From an uncultured Brachyspira sp. (GTDB lineage Bacteria; Spirochaetota; Brachyspiria; Brachyspirales; Brachyspiraceae): a stretch of 64,000 bases of DNA. A program made the translations under genes and the position numbers. The stretch is taken from positions 62,001 through 126,000 of the forward strand of contig NZ_CALXKQ010000003.1 in the NCBI RefSeq assembly GCF_944388875.1, in the 5' to 3' direction. This document shows, piece after piece, positions 57,746 to 64,000 of this stretch. Numbering within the stretch: the stretch's first letter is position 1; every line of letters begins with the position of its first letter. The notes under the pieces were generated by a model, which did no database searches, was not told the DNA's origin, and saw only the letters and a list, made by a program, of their open reading frames with translations.

Positions 57746-59146
57746 TTACTCCTTCTCATAAGGTTTTATATTTTCAAATCTAGTTTGATCTGCTATAAAA
57801 TTAAGAGGCAGTCCATCAAGTATAGCACCATTTCTATGTTTTGCAAGTATAACCTCTACCTGATTCGTTCTGTCATCTATAACTTCATCCTCTTTATTTT
57901 CTTTATTTGGTCTTTGTCTATGAAGAAACATAACGATATCAGCATCCTGCTCTATAGAACCAGACTCTCTAAGATCAGAAAGTCTAGGCTTATCCTGTCT
58001 TTGCTCAACAGCCCTTGAAAGCTGTGCTAAAGATATAACTGGTACATTAAGCTCTTTAGCCAAAGCCTTAAGCCCTCTTGAAATATCTGCTATCTCCTGC
58101 TCTCTAGTACCGTTTCTTCTGCTTTGTGTACCTGAATGTATTAACTGCAAATAATCCACAACTACAAGTTTTAAATCAATATTTTTTCCTGAAGTCTTAC
58201 TAAGTTCGGCAAATTTATATTTCATCTGCCTAGCTTTTCCGCGTATCTCCATTATAGTTAATTGGCTGGAATCATCTATTAAAAGATTAGCCTGAGATAA
58301 GCTATTAAATGTCTGTCCTAGTTTAACCCATTCCTGTTTTTCTAAATTACCAGACCTTATTCTTGATAAATCTATTCTAGCCTTGCTTGCTATTAATCTT
58401 TCAACAAGCTGCATTCTGCTCATCTCAAGAGAAAAAAATCCTATTCCAAATCCTGCAGTTTCAATATTAGTGATAACATGCTCCACTATATTAAGAGCAA
58501 AACTTGTTTTACCTACAGAAGGTCTTGCAGCAAGTATTATCAAATCCGAAGGCTGAAATCCGTGAGTTACTTTATCCAATCCTATAAAACCAGAAGGAAC
58601 TCCTGTAACAGTACCTTTATGTTTCTTTCTGCTTTCTATAGTAGTTAAAGCCTCATAAAGCAAGTCGCGGATATGTATAAAATCATTATCTAATCTTCTT
58701 TGAGTAATCTCAAAAATCTTTTTTTCAGCAAAATCAGCTATTTCTTTTGTTTCAGCATCTTTAGCTTCATAGGCTGATTTTTGTATATCCTGAGTTGCAG
58801 TTATTAAATCTCTAAGCAATGATTTTTCAGCAATTATTTCAGCATAATATTTTGCATTCTGATGAAAAGGCGTACCGTCTATAATACGCATCAAATATGC
58901 TTCATCATTTTGAATAATTTTTTCAAATAAATTATTCTCTTTAAGATATCTTAAAGTTGTTTCTGCATTTACCGCTATTCCTCTATTATGCATTTCTATT
59001 ATGCTTTCATAGAGCATGCGATTTCTTTCGCTGTAAAAATCAGCGGATTTTATTTTTGAGAGAGATACGGATATAGCTTGTGAGTTTTGAAGCATTGCAC
59101 CCAATAGAGACTCTTCAGCCTCTATTGAGCATGGTGTATTATTCAT
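57746..59146 (-). CDS. dnaB: Replicative DNA helicase
   Basis: This 466-residue hexameric helicase unwinds DNA at the replication fork. The N-terminal collar domain begins TPCSIEAEESLLGAML. The RecA-like domain has Walker A AARPSVGKTSFALN and Walker B LVVVDYLQL, then SLAQLSRAVEQRQDKPRLSDLRESGSIEQDAD and an arginine-finger end ILAKHRNG. The length matches DnaB. It lies 34 bp after rplI on the same strand, a linkage known from many bacteria. Confidence 0.96.
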   Translation of the reverse strand: MNNTPCSIEAEESLLGAMLQNSQAISVSLSKIKSADFYSERNRMLYESIIEMHNRGIAVNAETTLRYLKENNLFEKIIQNDEAYLMRIIDGTPFHQNAKYYAEIIAEKSLLRDLITATQDIQKSAYEAKDAETKEIADFAEKKIFEITQRRLDNDFIHIRDLLYEALTTIESRKKHKGTVTGVPSGFIGLDKVTHGFQPSDLIILAARPSVGKTSFALNIVEHVITNIETAGFGIGFFSLEMSRMQLVERLIASKARIDLSRIRSGNLEKQEWVKLGQTFNSLSQANLLIDDSSQLTIMEIRGKARQMKYKFAELSKTSGKNIDLKLVVVDYLQLIHSGTQSRRNGTREQEIADISRGLKALAKELNVPVISLAQLSRAVEQRQDKPRLSDLRESGSIEQDADIVMFLHRQRPNKENKEDEVIDDRTNQVEVILAKHRNGAILDGLPLNFIADQTRFENIKPYEKE

Positions 59147-59180
59147 TGAATATTATGCCTATTATTAAGTATTTGGATAA

Positions 59181-59681
59181 TTATTGTTCCTGACTAACTT
59201 CTGCATTTTCTTCTTTTACTACTTCTTCTGCAGCAGCGTCCATATTAACAACTTTAATTTTGATATTAGCATTAACGCTATGATATAATTTTATTTCAAC
59301 ATCAAATTCGCCAAGTTCTTTAATATGTTTTTCCATGTGAACATCGCGTTTATTTATGTCAATTTCTTTTTCTTTTAAAGCATCAACTATAGTTTGCTGA
59401 CTAACAGAACCATATAATTTACCGTTTTCAGCTACTTTCATAGGTATAACTACACTGATATCAACTATTTTACCTTTAAGTATTTCAGCTTCCATTTTTC
59501 TTTTAGCTCTTTTTTTCTCTAAACTTTTCTGCATTTGAGCTAAAGTTCTTAAATTAGCAGCATTTTTGATTACTGCTATATTTCTTGGAATAAGGTAATT
59601 TCTTGCATAGCCGTCTTTTACTTTACATATATCACCTTCATAACCTAATGATATAAAATCTTTTTTTAAGATAACTTCCAT
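59181..59681 (-). CDS. rplI: 50S ribosomal protein L9
   Basis: This 166-residue protein starts MEVILKKDFISLGYEGDICKVKDGYARNYLIPRNIA, the classic L9 N-domain with its Gly-rich rRNA-binding loop. It continues through the long connecting helix to a C-domain (GKLYGSVSQQTIVDAL). The tail of about 18 residues is Glu/Ala-rich. AAGGAG precedes ATG. It is first gene of the rplI-dnaB-mlaE run. Confidence 0.96.
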   Translation of the reverse strand: MEVILKKDFISLGYEGDICKVKDGYARNYLIPRNIAVIKNAANLRTLAQMQKSLEKKRAKRKMEAEILKGKIVDISVVIPMKVAENGKLYGSVSQQTIVDALKEKEIDINKRDVHMEKHIKELGEFDVEIKLYHSVNANIKIKVVNMDAAAEEVVKEENAEVSQEQ

Positions 59682-59879
59682 TTGCCTTCTCCTTGATATA
59701 ATACTCTATTAAAAATAAATTAATTGCTAGTTTACAATTTGTTTATTATAACATAATATTCATATAATAGCAAGTATTTTAAACCTATAAAAAATACATT
59801 ATACGGTAATATAGTATATTGCAATTATTTATAAAAATGTTATAATTTATTAGATTAATCTAACAAAGGAGAAATTAAA

Positions 59880-60395
59880 ATGAAATATTCTATTGTATAT
59901 ACAAGTAAAAGCGGCAATACTGAAAAATTGGCTTTAGCTATAAAAGAATCTGCTAATGGAGAATGTTTACAATGCGTTAAAGCTGATTCTGCCGACAATG
60001 CCAAAATTAATGAATCTGATTTGGTATTTGTAGGAGCTGGAAGCTATAAAGGAACATGCGATGAAGCTGCAGGAAAATTCATGCAGACATTAAAAAATAA
60101 AAAAGTATTCTTATTTATGACCGTAGGCTATGGAGATAATCAGACTTATTATGATAAAATGCTTAATCCTGTAAAAACATTCTTAGACTCTTCTAATACT
60201 TTAGTTGGAACTTATGCTTGTCAAGGTCAATGGATAGAAGGTCAGAAGAAAAACTTAGAAAATATGCTTGAAAAAGCTGCTTCTGAAGATGAGAAAAAAG
60301 TTATACAATCTAAATTAGCAAATCATGGAAATGCTATGGGACACCCTAATGCAGATGATTTAAATAAATTAAAAGAAATTGTGAAAGCATTATAA
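59880..60395 (+). CDS. Flavodoxin family protein
   Basis: This 171-residue FMN-binding electron carrier or reductase has the phosphate loop YTSKSGNTEKLA at the N-terminus, then FVGAGSYKGTCDEAAGKFM and VFLFMTVGYGDNQTYY as isoalloxazine loops. The C-terminal half, with GTYACQGQWIEGQKKNLENML, is longer than in a bare flavodoxin and resembles flavodoxin-like proteins of gut anaerobes. The redox partner is unknown. AAAGGAG stands 8 bases before ATG, and a strong terminator follows. Confidence 0.85.
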   Translation: MKYSIVYTSKSGNTEKLALAIKESANGECLQCVKADSADNAKINESDLVFVGAGSYKGTCDEAAGKFMQTLKNKKVFLFMTVGYGDNQTYYDKMLNPVKTFLDSSNTLVGTYACQGQWIEGQKKNLENMLEKAASEDEKKVIQSKLANHGNAMGHPNADDLNKLKEIVKAL

Positions 60396-60419
60396 CTTCA
60401 TTAGTCATTTAATTAATGG

Positions 60420-60453
60420 AACTCTCTGTAATTATTATTACAGAGAGTTTTTT
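60420..60453 (+). terminator. Terminator after the flavodoxin gene
   Basis: AACTCTCTGTAAT (60420-60432) pairs perfectly with ATTACAGAGAGTT (60437-60449) around TATT, followed by six T. It stands between convergent genes. Confidence 0.9.
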
Positions 60454-60464
60454 ATTTTATCAAA

Positions 60465-61277
60465 TTAAATTCTATTTAAATCTATAGGCAGTTCTAAAAC
60501 CCTTACAGTATTTTCTAAAGCAGTTCTCATAATATCTTCAGAACTTTCTCCTCTTACATCGGCAAGAACCTCCACAGTATATGGTATAAAAGCAGGCTCA
60601 TTGGCTCTTCCTCTTACCTTTTGCGGAGTTAGATACGGAGCATCAGTTTCTATTGTAAACATATCCTTAGGCACATATTTGGCTGCCTCTCTTATAAAAT
60701 CGTTTTTCATATATGTAGAAGAACCTGAAAAAGAGAGAATATATCCCAAATCCAAAGCATTTTTTGCATCTTCAACATTACCGCTGAAGCAATGTATTAT
60801 TCCTCTTTTTGGTATATCAGCTTCTCTCAATATTCTAAAAGTATCCTTAAAAGCATCTCTTGTATGTATTAATACAGGCAAATCAGTATTCTTTGCTGCC
60901 TCGCATAAAGCACTGAAAAACTCTTTTTGCTCATTCTTATTCGAATCATCATGATTATAATCAAGCCCTATTTCACCTACAGCATATAAAGTTTTATTTT
61001 TATTTTTTAAAGTTTTTTTATTTAGATTTTTTATTTTTAATTCAAAAGCCTTTATAGTATCCTCATCATTTTCATTAGCATAATCGGGATAGTAGCCTAT
61101 ACTAAAAAAAACACCCTCCGCATCTGATAGTATAAACATACGCTCATCCAAATCATTAGGATGAACGCCTATATCAATAAAATAAAATATACCAGCTTTA
61201 TTAGCTCGCTCCAAAACTTCGCTTAATTCCTTACTCTTCTTCGATATATATGTAAGATGGCAATGACTGTCTATCAT
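60465..61277 (-). CDS. tatD: TatD family metal-dependent hydrolase
   Basis: This is a 270-residue TIM-barrel nuclease. Metal ligands are His-x-His in IDSHCHLTY, Glu in VGEIGLDYNHD, His in LIHTRDA, His in GIIHCFSGN and Asp in IETDAPYLTP. Family members act as 3'-5' DNA/RNA exonucleases or D-aminoacyl-tRNA-related hydrolases. The end NEPAFIPYTVEVLADVRGES is usual. It is followed on the same strand by no close gene, and HIT lies upstream 35 bp away. Confidence 0.9.
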   Translation of the reverse strand: MIDSHCHLTYISKKSKELSEVLERANKAGIFYFIDIGVHPNDLDERMFILSDAEGVFFSIGYYPDYANENDEDTIKAFELKIKNLNKKTLKNKNKTLYAVGEIGLDYNHDDSNKNEQKEFFSALCEAAKNTDLPVLIHTRDAFKDTFRILREADIPKRGIIHCFSGNVEDAKNALDLGYILSFSGSSTYMKNDFIREAAKYVPKDMFTIETDAPYLTPQKVRGRANEPAFIPYTVEVLADVRGESSEDIMRTALENTVRVLELPIDLNRI

Positions 61278-61312
61278 TATGTTAACTCCAAAATAATTAT
61301 TTTTTATAATTT

Positions 61313-61663
61313 TTATTCTTCTAAATTATCATCATGCAGTAAATGAAAATGCACATGAAATACTGTCTGACCTGCACCTTTTCCGCAATTATTTATAACT
61401 CTAAATGAATCTAATCCCTGCTCTTTTGCTGTTTCTTTTATAGTTTCTAAAACTTTGCCCATTAAAAAATCATCTATCTCTAATATATTTTTAACATGAG
61501 GCTTAGGAACAACAAGTAAATGTACTTTAGCTTTAGGATTTAAATCTGCAAATACTACGCAGTATTCATTTTCTTTTATAAATTTGGAAGGAATTTCTCC
61601 CTTTATTATTTTACAAAATATACAGTCTTTATCAAAATATTTATCTTCACTATAATTACTCAT
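61313..61663 (-). CDS. HIT family nucleotide hydrolase
   Basis: This 116-residue HinT-like protein has the CIFCKIIKGEIPSKFI start and the histidine triad HVHFHLL near the end. The PKAKVHLLVVPKPHVKNI strand lies between them. HinT enzymes cleave purine nucleoside phosphoramidates and AMP-lysine. It probably forms a pair with tatD on the same strand. Confidence 0.92.
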   Translation of the reverse strand: MSNYSEDKYFDKDCIFCKIIKGEIPSKFIKENEYCVVFADLNPKAKVHLLVVPKPHVKNILEIDDFLMGKVLETIKETAKEQGLDSFRVINNCGKGAGQTVFHVHFHLLHDDNLEE

Positions 61664-61870
61664 AATAAAAATCTCCTATTCCTGAACAAAAAATTATTTG
61701 AATAATATAAACTAAAACAAAAAATTAATCCATATATATTATAATTTATTTAAAAAATAATCAAATATTATTAACAATTATTACTAATAAGTATTAAAAT
61801 TATCATATTGAAATTACTATAATAGAATATATAATTGATGATAAAAAATAATACTAAAAAGGCTAAATAA

Positions 61871-62677
61871 ATGACAGAAAATTTATCACCAGTTGCATTA
61901 GCATTATTAGGAGGCGGCATAACATTTTCTTTTACAGCATTAGGCTCAGCACTTGTATTTTTCTTTGCTAAAGAAGTAAAATCTAAAGTGCTTTCATCTA
62001 TGTATGGATTTGCCGCTGGTGTTATGACAGCTGCATGTTTCTGGTCATTGCTTGCACCTTCAATAGAACTATCAAAAAATATAAATCTGCCTAATTGGAT
62101 TATACCAGCTGCAGGATTTTTATTCGGTTCATTTTTTATATGGGTGCTAGATAGAATACTTCCTCACATGCATATAATAAACGGAAGCGAACAAAAAGAA
62201 GGAACAGATACCAAACTTTCAAAAAATATACTGTTATTTCTAGCCGTTACTTTGCATAATATACCAGAAGGCTTATCTGTAGGAATAACATTCGGAGCAT
62301 TTTCAATAGGAAACAGCGGAGTTACATTCAATGCCGCTTTGGTGCTTGCATTAGCCATAGGCTTGCAGAACTTTCCTGAAGGGGCTGCTGTATCTCTTCC
62401 GCTTAAAACAAATGGTGTATCAAATTTTAAATCTTTCTTATTCGGAGCTGTATCAGGTATAGTAGAGCCTATTGCTGCCGTTATTGGTGCTTTAGCTGTT
62501 ACAGAACTTACATTTATACTTCCTGCTGCTTTATCTTTTTCTGCGGGTGCTATGATATATGTTGTTATAGAAGAACTTGTACCTGAAGCTGTTGCTGATG
62601 AACATAATCATTTCGGAGTATTCGGATTTATATTAGGCTTTGTAGTAATGATGGTTCTTGATGTAGCTTTAGTATAA
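61871..62677 (+). CDS. ZIP family metal transporter
   Basis: This 268-residue membrane protein has about eight helices. The transport site is shown by AVTLHNIPEGLSVGITFG in helix 4 and GLQNFPEGAAVSLPL in helix 5, the conserved HNxPEG and QNxPEG metal motifs. A short loop after helix 3 (MHIINGSEQKEG) takes the place of the longer His-rich loop seen in other ZIPs. It would import Zn2+ or another divalent metal, opposite in role to the CDF exporter at 8775. Confidence 0.9.
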   Translation: MTENLSPVALALLGGGITFSFTALGSALVFFFAKEVKSKVLSSMYGFAAGVMTAACFWSLLAPSIELSKNINLPNWIIPAAGFLFGSFFIWVLDRILPHMHIINGSEQKEGTDTKLSKNILLFLAVTLHNIPEGLSVGITFGAFSIGNSGVTFNAALVLALAIGLQNFPEGAAVSLPLKTNGVSNFKSFLFGAVSGIVEPIAAVIGALAVTELTFILPAALSFSAGAMIYVVIEELVPEAVADEHNHFGVFGFILGFVVMMVLDVALV

Positions 62678-62694
62678 AAAATATAAATAAAGCA

Positions 62695-63534
62695 TTACAT
62701 AGTAAAAGATTCGCCTAAATAAACTTTACGTGCTAATGGATTGTTAACTATCTCTTCAGGAGTTCCTTTTACCAATATCTGTCCATTGCCCATAATATAT
62801 GCTCTGTCTGTAATTCTTAAAGTTTCGCGTACATTATGGTCAGTAATTAATATGCCTAATCCCTTTTCTTTTAATGATGCTATAATATTTTGTATATCAA
62901 TAACGGCTATAGGGTCAACTCCTGCAAACGGCTCATCCAATAATATAAACTTAGGATTAACAGTTAATGCTCTTGCTATTTCGCATCTTCTTCTTTCACC
63001 GCCAGAAAGCGTATATCCTTTTTGCTTTCTTACATGAGTAATATTAAACTCTGCAAGAAGCATATCAGTTATATCCATTCTGTCTTTTTGAGTAAGATTT
63101 TTATTATATTCGAGTATAGCAAGAAGATTATCCTCAACTGAAAGTTTTCTGAATATAGATGCCTCCTGAGGTAAATAACCTATACCAAGTGTAGCTCTCT
63201 CATGCATGTGAAGTTTTGTTATATCCAAATCGTTCAAGTATACATTTCCTGAAGTTGCAGTAACGAATCCTACTGTGATATAAAAACTAGTAGTTTTTCC
63301 AGCACCATTAGGACCTAAAAGCCCTACAACCTCTCCCTGCTTAACGCTATAGGAAATATCGCCTATAATCTTTCTCTTGCCGTAATATTTTGTGAGATTA
63401 ACAGCACGTATTTCATAAGGATTTGATTTGTCATAATTAAAGAAATTTTCTGCTGTTATTTTTTCTTCAGGGGGTATATTATCAGTATTTATCTTTTCGT
63501 TTTTTTTGAAAATATTTAAAAATTTACCAATCAT
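62695..63534 (-). CDS. lptB: LPS export ABC transporter ATPase
   Basis: This 279-residue ATPase would power LptFG to extract lipopolysaccharide or lipooligosaccharide from the inner membrane. An extra N-terminal segment of about 40 residues precedes the ABC domain. Walker A is GLLGPNGAGKTTSFY, the Q-loop is GYLPQEASIFRKLSVEDNL, the signature is YTLSGGERRRCEIARAL, Walker B is FILLDEPFAGVDP and the switch His is in ITDHNVRETL. This combination is typical of LptB. It fits the heptose genes at 24.7-26.2 kb in showing that the organism makes an outer-membrane glycolipid. Confidence 0.9.
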   Translation of the reverse strand: MIGKFLNIFKKNEKINTDNIPPEEKITAENFFNYDKSNPYEIRAVNLTKYYGKRKIIGDISYSVKQGEVVGLLGPNGAGKTTSFYITVGFVTATSGNVYLNDLDITKLHMHERATLGIGYLPQEASIFRKLSVEDNLLAILEYNKNLTQKDRMDITDMLLAEFNITHVRKQKGYTLSGGERRRCEIARALTVNPKFILLDEPFAGVDPIAVIDIQNIIASLKEKGLGILITDHNVRETLRITDRAYIMGNGQILVKGTPEEIVNNPLARKVYLGESFTM

Positions 63535-63566
63535 ATACCCTCTCTATATAATATATTTTTTATCAA

Positions 63567-64000
63567 TTATAAACTTATGCTGCTTGCATGTTTTTCAGTA
63601 TCTAAATTGCCTATAGCTTTATCAAATGTATAAAGATTTCTGCCATTCAAATCGCCTAAAATTTTAATCTTATCAAGTATATCATTAAATAACTCTTCTT
63701 CTTCAAGCTGCTCTTGTATAAACCAATCTAAGAACCTTAAAGTAATATAGTCTTTTTTATCCATAGCATTTCCAACTAATTCATTTATACATGATGTTAC
63801 ATACTGTTCATGCTTAAGTATAGTTTCAAATAAATCTTCAGCAGATTTAAAATCACTTTGAGGAGCCTGAATATCGCTAATTACAGCTTGTCCGCCTACT
63901 TTATTAATAAAATCTCTAAATTTTTCAAAATGTTCTATTTCTTCCTTGTAGTGTCCATATAAAAATTTACTGCATCCTTTTAATCCTTGTTTATCACACC
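63567..64000 (-). CDS. Ferritin (5' end outside window)
   Basis: The frame is open from the window end to the stop at 63567, giving the last 144 residues. The iron-site segments are YGHYKEEIEHFEKFRDF and FLDWFIQEQLEEEELFNDIL, and the C-terminus ends in TEKHASSISL. These agree with bacterial non-haem ferritin (FtnA), which stores iron as a 24-mer. An internal ATG at 63764 is not the real start, because homology continues upstream in frame. Confidence 0.88.
   Translation of the reverse strand, partial: CDKQGLKGCSKFLYGHYKEEIEHFEKFRDFINKVGGQAVISDIQAPQSDFKSAEDLFETILKHEQYVTSCINELVGNAMDKKDYITLRFLDWFIQEQLEEEELFNDILDKIKILGDLNGRNLYTFDKAIGNLDTEKHASSISL

Overview
The window looks like a chromosome segment of a spirochaete, most likely Brachyspira. 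The DNA is extremely AT-rich, with short intergenic gaps, A/T-ending codons and strong AGGAG-type ribosome sites. It carries flagellar genes (fliO, fliS), secreted ankyrin proteins, an rny-ymdB pair and part of a dcw cluster. The genus call is inference from composition and gene content; no rRNA marker is present.

Region 1-12 kb holds the 3' part of argD, a four-gene minus-strand set (HD hydrolase, nicotinamidase, O6-alkylguanine methyltransferase, GNAT acetyltransferase), a secreted ankyrin protein, an HD-GYP-like protein with a lipoprotein, a YheO/DauR-type regulator, a Xer recombinase, a CDF metal exporter, fabD and a second ankyrin protein. Region 12.2-18.1 kb is a minus-strand operon of three dynamin-like GTPases. 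The promoter-proximal one is split by a -1 frame change at a six-A run. Two decayed reading frames follow at 18.2-19.6 kb, then pckG.

Region 21.8-24.7 kb is the most unusual. Tiny single-helix membrane peptides alternate with ribbon-helix-helix proteins that begin with a GGARxGAGRKK motif. Downstream lie a GC-rich structured patch, a broken ORF and about 1.5 kb of non-coding repeats built from nested inverted repeats. After this come two heptose-synthesis genes, an OLD-type ATPase/TOPRIM protein and a KtrB/TrkH potassium transporter.

Region 30.8-38.0 kb is a plus-strand run: coiled-coil protein, a lipoprotein with heparinase-like features, a NagB homologue lacking catalytic residues, and a fusion of a second degenerate NagB domain to an intact-looking NagA deacetylase. 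Region 38.1-43.8 kb is a minus-strand array of four paralogous small-GTPase proteins, two of them with duplicated G domains.

Region 44-64 kb is mainly housekeeping: tRNA-Ser(GCU) directly before fliO, a CBM48-like lipoprotein with fliS, an aldo/keto reductase, ymdB and rny, rubrerythrin, a cytidylate-kinase-like protein, rsmH-ftsL-murE, a MlaE permease with dnaB and rplI, a flavodoxin, tatD, HIT, a ZIP transporter, lptB and a ferritin cut by the window end. Three copies of a terminal-inverted-repeat element, none with a transposase, lie at about 10.8, 26.3 and 56.7 kb.
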